Shown here in pieces: positions 46,111 through 58,479 of a stretch of DNA of 64,000 nucleotides. This stretch comes from Polytrichum commune. Taxonomy: Eukaryota > Streptophyta > Polytrichopsida > Polytrichales > Polytrichaceae. The stretch is from assembly GCA_950295325.1 (NCBI GenBank), contig OX485804.1:15192001-15256000 (forward strand), read 5' to 3'. The notes under the pieces are model-generated. The model was given only the letters and a program-made list of their open reading frames with translations. It searched no databases and was not told the DNA's origin. The first letter of the stretch is position 1, and each line of letters opens with the position of its first letter. The position numbers and the translations under genes were made by a program.

Positions 46111-48670
46111 GTTTTCCAAAAATCGTTGCTCCAAGAGTGTTGTTGTTACCATAAAACAAATTAAAATGACCATACCTTGACCCTTTTGAAGACTAATAAT
46201 GCAGGCCTCTCAAACATTTGATTCAATATTGAACATCATGAATAAGTGTAAATTGTTATGAGACTATTTGGTAGATAGTGATAGCTTGTTATCTTGGAAA
46301 GGTTGGCTTAAACGTAAGCCCTTGACCTAGATCCCATGGGAATTATGAGGTTGAGCCACCTAGGGCTAGAATAGTACTCAGATGGGTGATCTTTCTAGCA
46401 CTTGAATTCTAATGCACCCTATTGACTTATAGCCCACCCATTGGTAGTAGGGGTATCCAGGTGACCCAATTATATTCATCCAACAATGTGGGAAGCTAGG
46501 GACTTGCCCTTGGAGGAGATAAGTGTTGGTTGGCTTGTCCACGCCCCATTCAAGGTGTTCACCTTCGAAAGGAGGCAGTAGTCTTGGGGGCCCCTCCAAT
46601 TCTCATAATGCTCATTTTGTGAATACATATAAACTTAGACCAACTTAAAAATGAAACAACACTATGATTTACATTGGTGGCAACATCAGAGTCGTTTTTC
46701 TTCCTTGCCTACTTTGGAAGGTTACACTTCTTAACACCTACAAAAACTATACAACCTTCCAAAACAATTTCGTACAAGTTACAAACAAGTATATATTTGA
46801 AATATTACATAGTCCTTAAAATCAAAACCACATCAATACAACCTAATACATAAAATAAATGTGATATATGGTGATGTGTGATGACAGACAAGAGGGATTT
46901 ATCACAGATAAGTGTACGTCTCATTCATCCAACATAAAAACCTTGAAATAATATGAGTATCCCAAAGGTTGCTTTGTCTTGTTTATTTGAAATTGACATT
47001 AGCTTTACATACCCTAAATTAGTCTTATCCAAATCATTTGATATGATAAAACCACAAACCTACATGGCTTCGAGTTTTTTTGTTGGATGGATGAGAGGTA
47101 TGCTTGTGTACAATATTTTCCTTTCTCTATGATGTTTGGAACCAACTTGGTGAAGCATGCAAGATCCTAGATCTAAAGTAACTTTGTAGGTTAGATAATG
47201 GATGCACTCAATATTATTGATTAGATGTGGAAAAGGTGGTATGTATATTCGCAATCCTCAAACTTCCCATCCCTCTACAATTATGTTGCCCATTTCTTCT
47301 CATTCTTCTGGGAAATTCCACTAACACATAACATTATTCAGCCATGTGGTTCGGTTTTGCTAACCCTAGATGTGGACCCCCCAAAGCAAAATAATAATAT
47401 ACGGTTGTTGTCTAGACATTCAAGCTCGCACTTGGAAATTTGGGTAGAATTACATTTGTGACATTGTTCACAAGAAGCATTGTTCATCCTGACACTATTA
47501 ACTAAATTGCTATTCATAGCAACATTATTCACTAAAAATACCAACACAATTCACAAATATTCATACTATTCATACCAACACTATTCACGGTGTCAATTTC
47601 TTCCTATCATCTATGTTTCTTCCTGTGAAGATAAAACTATGGAGGTCCATGTTACATGCTAAATATAGAAACAAAATAATCAACCCTACATCTGAGCAAT
47701 GTTATGCATGTGGAGAGGATGTTCCATATTTTGTCATTTATTGGTATTTGCCCAGTTAGTCGATACATAGAAGTGCGCCCTAAGTCATCTCAATAGACAA
47801 CACCATGAGCCTACTATTTTATAGAGGACCAAGGTTCTAGCATACCCATGCTGTGTATTTAAATCCAAATCACTCATGTCAACGTATGCGACCAATTCAA
47901 GAATTACTTAATTTTAGATTGGAATTTTTTGACACAAGGAATGGAAGTAAGTACATTGATATGTGCAATTAGGTTGCCTTCATGAATAGGTTGCCTCCTC
48001 TTTACCCATGCAAATTACCTTAGGCAAAGATCAAATCACAAAAACTTTGTATACCAGTCCTTATGGCAATCACAATTTTAGAAATTCAAAAATTAAAACA
48101 TGTATTTTGATACTGTAGTGACAAATATCCAATAATGTGGAATCTCCATATCTTACTGTGAGGCAATTTAATTGCACATATCAATGTAGTAATTCATATA
48201 CACATTGTGTTGTTGTTCTTACTTCATAATGTAGGATATGGTGAAGACATCATGATGGAACCGTATATTTTTCTGAACTCCATATTGTGTGACGTTGTGA
48301 GCATATTTCTTCACTATAAAATGTTCTTTCAAACTTGTGTATCTTCATTGTGTATACAAAATGACTTTTACATCAAAACAGCCATTTTCTTGGACAACCT
48401 TGGTGATACGACATGTGAGGCCAAAATGTCATATTATCAAGAATACGACATTCGGATAATAGGACACTTTCTTGCACGATCAAACGTGCATATTAAAGAG
48501 GGAGAACAGTATTATTAGTGTAGCTGTTTCCAGAGACAAACTTTTCTGTGCATTTGATGAAGGGTATAGCTGGTGACACATGAGTACAGACAGGTAGAAG
48601 ATGTGAAAACCTCTTGACAGAGACCAAAAAACATCAAGGCCACAGAATGGCAAGCTGCTCCTACATTTCA
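46111..48670. other. Intergenic, nothing firm recognised
   Basis: Short frames only, including 103 codons at 48207-48518 without a recognisable domain. 47451-47590 is a simple-sequence-like stretch rich in ATTCA(C/T)A words. Confidence 0.4.
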
Positions 48671-48679
48671 TTTCATTTA

Positions 48680-49005
48680 AATGTGTGTCCTGAAGTAATA
48701 TACAAGAGGGAAGAGATAATAATGGTACAACAACTGACAGAGTGGCTTGCCAAGCTTACCTAAGTAGCTCCCCTGCCCTGAGGCATAAGCTTCTCCACCA
48801 CTGGAAGCGAAACAACCATGGATGTGATTCAATTCAACCTCACCAAACTCCAACAGAAGAGAAGGAATATGTACCGATTGTTCAAACGTCTGTGCACCAT
48901 AATTTGTGGTGGCAAGGGGTTCCACCCGAAAGTCAAGAAAGGAGAGAATGACGATGCTATCGCAGGTCTCCATCTTCGAGCATGACTAGGTAATCAGGGG
49001 TATAA
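48680..49005 (-). pseudogene. Possible decayed tail of a second WAK-like kinase
   Basis: On the minus strand, VDYTPD followed by a stop context near 48985-49005 echoes SIDYTPD of the kinase tail, and a roughly 98-codon frame continues leftward without a kinase domain. Similarity beyond the short motif is unproven, so this is a tentative call. Confidence 0.35.
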
Positions 49006-49029
49006 TCTACCAATACTCCAATTACCTAG

Positions 49030-49800
49030 TCATACTTGCAGTTGTGGTCGTTGTCATCTTCATCTTCACTCACAGCCTCGCTAGATGCTGAAACAGATAT
49101 TTGGTTCACTTTCTCACACTGGAATTGGGTACAAGGAGGCACATGTAGATTGATGCCACTATGTTTGGTAATGAACATAGTGACACCCTGCCATTGGGTG
49201 TTTGTTGTAGACACCCAAAACCTCTCAATATGTTACAATGATGTCGGTGGGGGACGTGGTGAATGCTGGACAGAAATTGGGTTCTCGTATTGTGACTGGA
49301 TACAAAGAGGCACATTGTCACCCATAATTGGTGACCATGCCATGGCCTGGCCACTACGTCCGGGTAATGGACACGCATCACCTAGCCATCGGGTGTCTCA
49401 TAGCCACCCAAAACCTCTCAATCTATGACAACAATGTCGATGAGGGAGGTGTTGCTACTAGACCATGGTTGGTGCACGGAATCCCGAGTAACCACCCCAG
49501 GTTGTGCATCCGAATCCCCGTGTATAATCTGAGCTTGCAAGATGAACGAGCGTAAGCTCATTAGGCCATCTTTGAGAATGACTAAGTCATCCAATCACTT
49601 GCAATTGTGATGGCCTTCTTCCTGCACTCGCAGCCTTGCTAGATGCTGAAACAAGAGGTTTGGTTCACCTTCTCACATTGTGATTAAATATAAGGAGGCA
49701 CATTATCACCCACAATAGATGACCTTGCCATGGCCTGGCCACTGTGTCCAGTAATGGATTCGTGTCACCCTGCCGTCAGCTGTAGTATGCAACCCTAAAC
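49030..49800. repeat. Degenerate tandem repeats including echoes of the kinase 3' end
   Basis: Two units begin GC(C/T)(T/C)CGCTAGATGCTGAAAC or a close variant near 49074 and 49631, followed by TTTGGTTCAC(T/C)TTCTCACA and AGGAGGCACAT. Within 49410-49560 the minus strand reads HLASSDYT and then DSVHQPWSS across a frameshift, matching HLASIDYT and NSVHQPWSS in the kinase tail. The GAGGCACAT(T/A)(A/G)TCACCCA repeat also occurs in kinase intron 1 and near 59340. These are partial duplications, not separate genes. Confidence 0.7.
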
Positions 49801-49804
49801 CTCT

Positions 49805-52800
49805 TCAATCGGTTGTGGCGCTGTCGGTGGGGGAGGTGTTGATACTGGACCACGGTTGGTGCACCGAATTCGGGGAAACCACCTCGGGTTTGAGGTCGTG
49901 CTTCTTGTAGAGCGGTAGGTCGAAGAGCTGGGTGTCCGGGGTATAATCTATGCTCGCAAGATGAATGAGAGCAAGCTCATTCGCGACCTCGAGCATGGTG
50001 GGGCGCGAGTCCTTGTCGGAGGCGAGGCATCGGAAGGCAAGCTCGGCCACTCGGTGCACCATTGCGTTCACGGCGGGGTTTTTTTCCACCTCGAGGCTGG
50101 GATCGATTATATCCCTCAAGTGACCGGACGTGATTTTCGAGAGCGCGAATGCCGCCAAATTCACCTCCCGCTGCTCGCGACTGAAATCGACGACCTTCAT
50201 CGCGGTGATGATCTCGATCAGCACGACGCCGAAGCTGTAGACATCACTCTTGTCGGAGAGATGAAAGTACTGGTGGTACTCGGGGTCCAAGTAGCCTGGG
50301 GTGCCTTGTGGGACCGTGGACACGTGCGAGCCTTCGGTGAGGATCGTTCTCGACAACCCGAAATCGGCGACTTTCGTATTAAAATTCGCGTCTAATAGTA
50401 TGTTGCTCGTTTTAACGTCACGGTGATAGATCGGCGGGCTGATCGCGGAATGAAGATACGCCAACGCCCCCGCGGTTTCAGTAGCGATTCGTATTCTCTG
50501 GTCCCAGTCCAGAAAGTGCCCTCGTTCCTTCTGCAAGTGCTCCGTTAGGGTTCCATTTTCGACAAACTCGTAAACTAGCAACGGGTCCCTCGACTCGAGG
50601 CAGCAGCCCAAGAGTTGGACCAAGTTTGTGTGGTTTACGGACGAGAGGGCGGTCACCTCGTTTACCACCTGTTCAATCCCTTGCATGTTCCTTGCGTTTA
50701 TAACCTTGACCGCAATGAGTGTTCCGTCTTGCAATTTTCCCGCAAACACGGTTCCAAAAGCGCCGCCTCCGATTCTCTTGTCGATCGAAAACCCCTTTGT
50801 GGCCTTCTCGAGCTCTTTGTAGGTGAAGAATGTGGTTGTGTTTATCCCTTTGCCCAGCGAGAAGAGGCGGGCGAGCTCCTGCGTCTCCCGGCGCCGAAGC
50901 CTCGCCTTGGAACGCGTGCTTTGACACCGGATGCATAAAAACACAAAGAAAACAATCCCCACAACCAGTGCTCCTGCTCCTATTCCAGCTGCACACATAC
51001 ACAAAGAAGAAACTTCCGTCATGCATTCAGAGCAAAGAACTCGACAAGCGAGCACTTCATGGTAGAAGGATATGCAAGGTGCAGGGACTCGTATCAACAA
51101 ATAGGATCCGTATCTTTGCTCTCTGTAACAAAGACTGGAAGTACCGTTGTTTTATGGAAGAAATAAGTTGCCAATGTCTTTCCATCAAATTTTGATGGCG
51201 TGGCCAAATTTGCATATGCAATGTGATCATGTAAAACATCACAAATAGAGTCAAAGATAAACGCAGGGACTAAAGCAAAAGCCAGCTCAAAGACTCCTCC
51301 TGACTCTTTACCAGGTGGAAAAGGGACTAGTATCAACAAATAGGAACCAAACCTTTGGCTCTCAAGGACAAAGACTAGAAGTTTACAGGTAATCTACTTG
51401 TACACATGCAACACATGCTGACAAGACGTATGTGAACTGGACATGGCAACAGCAACAAGAAGACAATTTAATCCAAATGAGTATGGAGGTGTGAGGAATC
51501 GAAGAGTTGAGGAGCCCCATACCACCAATGAGAGACCACAGACTCAAGCTGCTGCCGCTGTGACTAGTTTCGCATATTCCATCCTTCATTAATGTGTGAC
51601 ATGTGCAGTTTGTCTGTACTGTGGCGTTGCAAACAGGTTTCGGCACTGTTGGGCCATTAGAAACACATGTTAAAACAGTATGAAACACGGGAGCACACAT
51701 GATGTCAATCACAATTCTTTGCACAGTACAAAAACCAATCATAAATACATCCACCAGAGCTGTCTAAGTTGTGCGTCCACAGACATTGAGGTATGAAAAG
51801 GCTTTCAAAAGTGTGGCATTGATCACTGTATAGGTATACTCATGATAAAACCGCCCTACTTTTGTAGGCTATCTTCCAATTTGTGAAACCCAAGAGCGGT
51901 GTTCCCGTGTATTGTTTTTCTACCTGGTTGTCCTCTCAGCTCTTCTCCCAATATGTAGGGGATCAGCTTATGCACTCTCTCTAAAGGGTTGTTATTGTAT
52001 AGTCATAGACTAATGATTTGTTTTCCAATCATTCCGAATGAATATCTACTGCAAATTTCTTCCAGCATATAAGGGGGTTCAGATGAAGTTGAGAGAGCAG
52101 GTGTCAGAGTAAGCACAATAATATTGCACAAGAACTTCAACTTCAACAAGCGGCACTTTTCTCTGTTTCAAGTAAAATGGATTAGATCTTTCTTCTTGTT
52201 TCTTACCTGATATTTCTGAAGGGTACTTGGAATTTCGCACAGCATATCTAAGGAAACATTACTAGTCTGTAACGTTCAAGTAAAGTGCGACTAGGACTAT
52301 TCTGAAGAAGCCTTGACTCACCAAAGAGGCCAATCTACTAAACATTTTGGAACTTTGGAACGGCGATGGCACATAGGCCTTGACTCACGGGCCATTCCAA
52401 AACGACCGGCTCTCAACAGTGGCATGTTGAGTGGCGATGCGGGAGGGCCCAAGACAAAAATTAAACAAACACATGTGCAACGGGCTGCAATGCCATGGGT
52501 CCAAACTAGTCTACCATACATTTTGGAACTTTGGAACAGCGAGGGCACATGGGTGTTGATGCAACAAGGGTTTAAGAGTTCCAAAATGACCAGCCGTGGA
52601 TGGCGGAATGTTAAGCAAACGGTCTAGGGATAGCATAGGACATTAACTCCAATGCACAAATGCGACGAGCCAAGAGCAAGGGCTCAAATCAGTACTAACT
52701 ACCCTAACTACCCTTTAGACTCCACAGTATTTGGAAAGCATGCCAATGTAGAATCTAGAGCACATGTTGCAATCAAAATGATATATATCTCTATTCAGAG

Positions 52801-54687
52801 TGGTCAAGCTACACGATGAAGCTGAGCTTGCCTTTCTAGATTGAATACGAAGAGGCACATAATCACCCATAATGGATGACGCTACCATGGCCCGACCGCT
52901 ACGTACAGTAATGGACACGTATTGCCTTGCCATCAATTGTGATAGGTGCCCGATACCTAACTTGTTGCTACCATGGCTCAAAGGAGGAGGCACATTATCA
53001 CTCATAATGGATAGCACAGGACATTAACTCCTATGCACAAATGCGACGAGCCAAGAGCAAGGGCTCAAATTAGTACTAACTACCCTAACTACCCTTTAGA
53101 CTCCACAGTATTTGGAAAGCATGCCAATGTAGAATCTAGAGCACATGTTGCAATCAAAATGATGTATATCTCTATTCAGAGTGGTCAAGCTACACGATGA
53201 AGCTGAGCTTGCCTTTCTAGATTGAATACGAAGAGGCACATAATCACCCATAATGGATGACGCTACCATGGCTCAACCGCTACGTACAGTAATGGACACG
53301 TATTGCCTTGCCATCAATTGTGATAGGTGTCCGATACCTAACTTGTTGCTACCCTGGCTCAAAGGAGGAGGCACATTAAGTTATCACTCATAATGGATAA
53401 CACTACCATGGCTTGACCACTACGTATGGTAATGGACACGTATCACCCTGCCATCGACTGTAGTAGGCACCTAATACCTACCTCACAGCTACCGTGGCTT
53501 GGATGAGGAGGCACATCATCACCTGTAATGAATGACCCTACCATGGAATCACCACTACGTATGGTAATGGACATGATATGTAATGGACATGTATCACCCT
53601 GCCATTGGCTGTAGTAGGCACCCAACACCTATCTTGCCGCCACAGTGGCTCAGACAAGAATTATCACCCATAATGAATGACCCTAACATGACCTATCCAT
53701 TACGGGCGATAATCAACACATGTCGCCCTACCATCAGATGTAGTAGGTTGGGGGCACACCTGATCCAATCCCATGTCAATCGAAGGAAAGAAACTGGCAA
53801 AAAGAGTGGCCAAAAGAGAGGTGAACATGTACAAAAGTTGAGACACGGATTTGGGTGTGCATACCTGGACTACACCCACTGCCATTGAGGTAACCATCGC
53901 CTTGGAAATTACCAAGACAATTGCATGTGTGACCACTGTTGCTGCGGTCGGAAGTACAGTTTGCATTATGAGCACAAAGTTGGCTACACTGCATCGGAAT
54001 CGACCAATCGAGCTCCAACCCATATCTGGCATCAATCTCCACCCCATTGTCTGTTCCGTTCTGCGAAACCACGACCCAGCTGGAGAATGTGTTACACTGG
54101 GAAGTCGAAGCCGAATTGTTCGCGATTTTTCGATTGCCACTTTTCCACAACGACGAGACATTCACATCTGCATGCAGATCATAGCAACACGCGTCCGGCG
54201 TATGGCAAGCTGTATTGTTCACTTTCACGTGCAAGGGGAACGGACACTGCTGCTCACATGACGACGAAGAAGATGAAGAATTTTTGCCGCATGACCAAAC
54301 TGCGAGTGTGTTCCGCGGACTCACCCAAAAACTATTGATTCCAGTGAGGTTAAATGTCTGAAAATTGGTTTCATTGCACAAAGTCTCCATAAGAGGGTCG
54401 ATAATGATGGTCGTGTCTGTGAAGTTGAGCACCTTGTACTGCTTCGTGTTCAACGGCAAGTAAAGCGTCTTATTGTTGTTGCAGTTGAGTGAGAAATTAC
54501 CCACATCCACACGTGAAGAACATCCATCTATCGAGAAAGGGTAAGGTATATCCAGCTCCCCACACTTGAAGGCTGTGCAATTCAAGGATTCGGCCCTCTT
54601 CGCCAGCATCAAAATGAAGCACATTAGCATCCATAATAGCACAGGGATTGCACCTGTGCCACCAATTGCCCCCCTGCTTGAAGTCAT
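49805..54687 (-). CDS. Wall-associated receptor kinase-like protein (WAK-like), three exons
   Basis: Reconstructed exons: 54687-53865, 51645-51523 and 50988-49805, joined at GT-AG introns, all in phase 1, giving 709 residues. A signal peptide (about 1-34) precedes a GUB_WAK_bind cysteine-rich galacturonan-binding region (37-130, with CGELDIPYPF), a WAK-associated region to about 225, and a six-Cys EGF-like module (234-272, ending GDGYLNGSGC). Exon 2 adds a Cys-rich juxtamembrane stretch. The membrane segment is about 316-335 (AGIGAGALVVGIVFFVFLCI). The Ser/Thr kinase domain (about 383-655) has GGGAFGTVF, Lys410, HRDVKTSN (Asp506), DFG (524-526) and GTPGYLDPEY. All catalytic residues are present, so it should be an active RD kinase at the plasma membrane sensing the cell wall. 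Intron 1 (2.2 kb) is filled with repeats. Splice sites are predicted, not confirmed; exon 2 is the least certain. Confidence 0.88.
51083..51383. repeat. Direct repeat pair in WAK-like intron 2
   Basis: About 62 bp at 51083-51145 (GGGACTCGTATCAACAAATA) recurs at 51322-51383 (GGGACTAGTATCAACAAATA), 239 bp apart, with GCTCTC and ACAAAGACT(G/A)GAAGT following in both. Confidence 0.8.
51523..51645 (-). other. Predicted internal exon 2 of the WAK-like gene (symmetric, phase 1-1)
   Basis: 123 bp between an acceptor after TTTCTAATGGCCCAACAG and a donor G|GTATGG. It encodes 41 residues with four Cys (PVCNATVQTNCTCHTLMKDG, then ICE) and ends SLWSLIG. Joined to exon 3 this makes SLWSLIGAGIGAG, a natural lead into the membrane helix. 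Because both introns are phase 1, skipping it keeps the frame; retaining intron 2 instead reads on to a stop at 51383 with a hydrophobic, Cys-rich tail and no kinase. Confidence 0.65.
52320..52625. repeat. Two-copy degenerate duplication in WAK-like intron 1
   Basis: ACATTTTGGAACTTTGGAAC followed by (G/A)GCGA(T/G)GGCACAT occurs near 52340 and again near 52520, each followed by a TTCCAAAA(C/T)GACC word. Confidence 0.7.
52629..53390. repeat. Recent 381-bp tandem duplication in WAK-like intron 1
   Basis: Two nearly identical 381-bp units (52629-53009 and 53010-53390); ACATTAACTCC starts at 52640 and 53021. Only a handful of differences are visible, so the duplication is much younger than nearby repeats. 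Each unit ends in a copy of the GAGGCACAT(A/T)ATCAC family. Confidence 0.93.
53228..53755. repeat. About 140-bp tandem repeats (GAGGCACAT family) in WAK-like intron 1
   Basis: Four successive units spaced about 140 bp, each with TATCAC(C/T)(C/T)(A/G)TAATG(G/A)AT, CTACCATGG, CACTACGTA and GTAATGGACA(C/T)GTAT, decaying toward exon 1. Relatives occur at 49310, 49690, 52849 and near 59340. Confidence 0.75.
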
Positions 54688-56605
54688 CCTAATCCTTCTA
54701 CCACCTCATCACAACCCCTAATCCTCTGGGGAACACTAACCACTTCTGTAAATAAAGTGCAACAATTCACCCATCCTGCAAAAACTCTGAGGTCCAACAG
54801 CAAAAATGCAAACTCTGTCTGCCCCTGGTTATTCGCAGATGATTCGCAAACACTGCCACAATTCCATCACCTTCGGCCCCGCCAGATTAAGGTTTCCCCC
54901 ACACATACCACTGCAACCACAGGCATCTGTTAAGGCTTTTGAAGAATCCAGAACTTTGTACAAGATAACTAAATTGATCTGTAGACTCTGCTGATGAGTG
55001 CAAATCTATATCCAGGCGTGAGACGCGACGCTGTCATTCTCATTGCTTGCAATTGAGGAGCAATTCTGGCCAGAAGTAAATAATATCTCTACAGGCAAGG
55101 TTAATTCTATACATCGATGAATCCCTTGAGCTCATTGATTGTCCTTTCTCTGGTCATATGGCTACAAGATGTAGTTCAAACCAAAATCACAAGTAGGTTT
55201 CGGTTTTCCTTAGTTTATGTGCACAAAGATGTCATGTGGGTCCTAATGTGCCACAATACAAAACTAACTTGTTGTAGTTTTTAACTTGCTCAAAGTAAAT
55301 GCCACCGGATGGTTATCACATGGCTGATGAAAAGATGTAGGCATCGAAGTATGGGGCGTGATCGACCCAAAGTCATATGTGACCCACCAGGCAGCTAGGC
55401 TCAGAATAATGACAGGGAGAGATGGCTATTCAGGGAGGGATGGAAACAAGGGCCTGCTAGTTTCCAGCATGTTACCAAAAATAAAGGGCGGAAAATAAGC
55501 AGCCCTAATAACCATCTTTTTCAGATATCTGCAGCCACCTCTCAATTGCCTCAACATTACAGCTGGTTGTCTACACAAGAAACCTTGGAGAATTTGGAGA
55601 AGCTTCTCCACTTAGCACTCATGCTTGAATAAGGTCAAATTTCTGCGCAAACTTGCCCCTCTTCTTTTATTACTGAAACTGCTCAAAACAGTCCTAGAAC
55701 TTTAAAAATTAGAAGTTTTGGGCAGTCTCAGTATCGTAAAACATTGACAGCTGAGTCTGTTTGAGAAAGTTGATCAAATCCTGAAGAAGTGTCTGCCTGT
55801 TTGTGTTAAACTCCTGACGAAAGCCTCCAACTGTATGAGTTCTCAACCAGTAAGGACATTTCACAGGGGACTTGAGAACTCTGGGAAGAAGAGAGACTCG
55901 GGAAATCAGCAACATTCCTGGTCAATTTTCTTATACTGGCGAAGTAGGAAAGAATGCAGCAAGGTTATTAATATCCACCGCTCATGTGCATTGGGATAAC
56001 CCACTCACAGCTACACATTTCACTTCTGTATCCACCTATCTAACCCTTCTCGCCAAAGTGGGCCAAAACAGATATCTAGCCACATAGCAACATCAAATTC
56101 AATGCTTTGTGGTTGTTGCAAAGCCATTGCCTATATTGAAAGGGTAATATCACTTCCTCCCAAACACCCTTGACCTCCAAACCATAGAAAGTGCCTATGG
56201 GTTGGCGATGCATGTAACTCGTTTAGAAACCCCCATACCCTCAGAATTTGCCAAGCCTTTCTCAACCAACCATAACTGTGCTCAAAGAGAGATGGAAAAG
56301 AGAGCTTCTTGTGAACTCACTCACTCTCCTATGTGTCTGCCCCTTTCATCAATCCGAGGCAGTGCACATCTTGACCACCATAGCCTCTGAAGACTACATA
56401 TCTACAACCAGGCAGGCAGGAGACTCCCTGAAGAAGAGTTGAGAGATAAGTTTGGTACCGGTCAGTCAGTCTGCAAGATTGTTGTAAGTAGCCCCCTTGG
56501 GCATTCTCCGAACACTTGATAAAATGGGATAGGATAAGATATGATAGGATAGCCTCCAAAAAATTACAGAAGGTGCACTCAACACAAAACCCTTCAACTT
56601 CCACT

Positions 56606-56636
<31 letters not shown>

Positions 56637-57800
56637 CTTCTTCTTGCAATCCCTTCAACCAAACCTCGAAACTCAACCTTGTTGTTCCAGAATGACACTC
56701 TTCTGTGGGACCAGCTAGCTTAAGTCGAGTTGAGCTTTCTTTACCATACAGGTAACACACAGTATCCCACCAACAGCCCAGCCTAACTAGCCAATGAAGA
56801 AGAAGAAGAAGAAGACCCTACGAATACGATGAAGAAGATCTTTTAGAGCTAAGGTACATTCTGCGAGGAAGACGGCCACATGAAAAGACCGACTACTGGA
56901 TGAGTATTGGCCGCACCCTAAAACTGATAAAACCCCTACTATGTAAAGCGACTCCCACCTTTGACAAAATAACGAAGTCCACTCCGAGGTGCTCCCTTCG
57001 CCGAACGAAGGTTTAATAAGCTTCAATGTCAAAAGCCCCAAAGACAGCATGTAAGACACATAATCTTCGGAGGCTGGATCATTAGCCTGAACAACCCTGT
57101 TTCATCAGGCTGTGACCCCAGCCCATTCACTGTGGCCCTTAAGTCTGATGAATCTTCTTTGGCAATGTGGCATCACCACCATCTGTGATCAGCCACACTA
57201 TGTACTGTAGTTAAGTTTATGAGTTTTCTAATTTTAGTCCCCCCTTTTCCCAGGATTCATGCCGCTCCTTCGCTCCACCTTCTTCCCACCTTTCCACTGC
57301 TGATGAATTTTCCAAAGTTACGTTAAGCTTAAGTTCTGTGCATCATGATATTTTGTTTGTCCGTGGGTGAGAACTGATCGCAGCATGTACATACTTTACT
57401 AAAGTACGAGCCATTTACTTTGCTTTGCTTTGCTTTACTTTGCACCAATTGCACCCACCACTTTTTTTACACACCTTGCCCGGTCTGCCACGCTGCCTGC
57501 TTGCTTCCCCCATATTCCCACATTTCTATCATCATCACAACAGACACACACTTGAGCAGGCAGGCTATGCTGTTGTCTGTGATTTTGAAACGTTCTTCTG
57601 TCCAGAACAGATCTGACAGCTGATCAGTCTCCCTTAGCACAGGATGAGTATGTGCATGCTAGAGTTCTTACTAGAGGTCTTTGCCAAGCAAAGGAGATGA
57701 AACCCATGCTTTACTCCCAAACCTTGAGTTTATGAGAACAAACACAAAGTCACCCAAGTTTTCTTAATGCTTAGATTGTCATACACAAAGATTGGTGTCA
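54688..57800. other. Upstream of the WAK-like gene; no second gene confirmed
   Basis: Contains the presumed promoter and leader of the kinase gene, but no TATA box or start site could be fixed. A CTCCTG microsatellite (about 56606-56640) gives a Glu/Gln-rich 143-codon chance frame on the minus strand. An AGA run sits near 56799-56815. Nothing else recognised. Confidence 0.4.
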
Positions 57801-57839
57801 GGCTATTAACATTTGAATTTTTTAGTTAACTTGTCCTAC

Positions 57840-58090
57840 TAGGATGGTTGGGCCAAGCTAGCCTTAGATAGGCAGATCTAGGGTTTAAGATAGTGGGTCC
57901 CATGCACATACCCTATTTTAGATCTTAAAATCCTCTCGAAGTTTGAGAGGTGGGAAGAGGAGGTCCCAAAGTTTCACCCAACTTTCAAAATAGGCTCCAA
58001 TGTACGACTAGCTAACGAGCTCTTAATAGAAAGTTTCCTCAAAGAGGATCAACACCCACAGTTTGGTCCTTCTCTAAGGGACTTTACAGA
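57840..58090. repeat. Dispersed repeat R2, copy 2
   Basis: Diverged copy of 45810-46110 with the landmarks listed there. Its hairpin end is decayed (AAGTTTCCTCAAAGAGGATC against GTCCTTCTCTAAGGGACTTT). Confidence 0.55.
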
Positions 58091-58320
58091 TAACTCTAGT
58101 ACTTACATGATTGCCCAACCACAGTTGATTAACTTAGATGTGAAGGCAAGGAGAGTGGGACTTAACGTATACGATTGTACCTCTCATTCATCCAACATAA
58201 AAAGATGATTTCCTATAGGTTTGTGGCCGATTCATTTCAATGAAATGGACTTACACTAAGTAGGGGTCTTTAGATCCAATTCCAATGTCAAGTAAACTAA
58301 GAGGCGTATGCTTCAAGATG

Positions 58321-58474
58321 CATCATAACATTATTCATATCCATAACAATGTTATGTGGGACTGACAATATGCTACAGAATATTCCCTTGCATTCAGACT
58401 GAATGTGGAGAATATTCTGCAACATATTGTCAATCCCACAGAACATTGTTATGGATTTGAATAATGTTATGATA
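58321..58474. repeat. Long foldback hairpin, candidate small-RNA precursor
   Basis: An imperfect palindrome centred at 58398 (CATTCAG-A-CTGAATG). The 77-nt left arm pairs with the 76-nt right arm, with about ten mismatches and one bulge. Matching words include ATAACATTATTCA, ATCCATAACAATGTT and GACAATATG against their complements at the right. No protein is encoded. The length suits a plant MIRNA or siRNA hairpin, but the nearly absent loop also fits a snap-back MITE. Confidence 0.8.
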
Positions 58475-58479
58475 CCATT

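Noticed and set aside
46378-46599. 73-codon minus-strand frame with a Pro/Gly-rich start
   Set aside because: No match to a known family, no splice context and flanked by repeat R2; not supportable as a gene.
48207-48518. 103-codon plus-strand frame
   Set aside because: No recognisable motif or homologous copy; AT-rich composition explains its length.
49961-51195. Several plus-strand frames of 107-144 codons
   Set aside because: They are antisense shadows of the GC-rich kinase exon and its flanks.
56329-56760. 143-codon minus-strand frame with a Glu/Gln run
   Set aside because: The Glu/Gln run is a translated CTCCTG microsatellite; the remainder resembles no family and looks like random translation.
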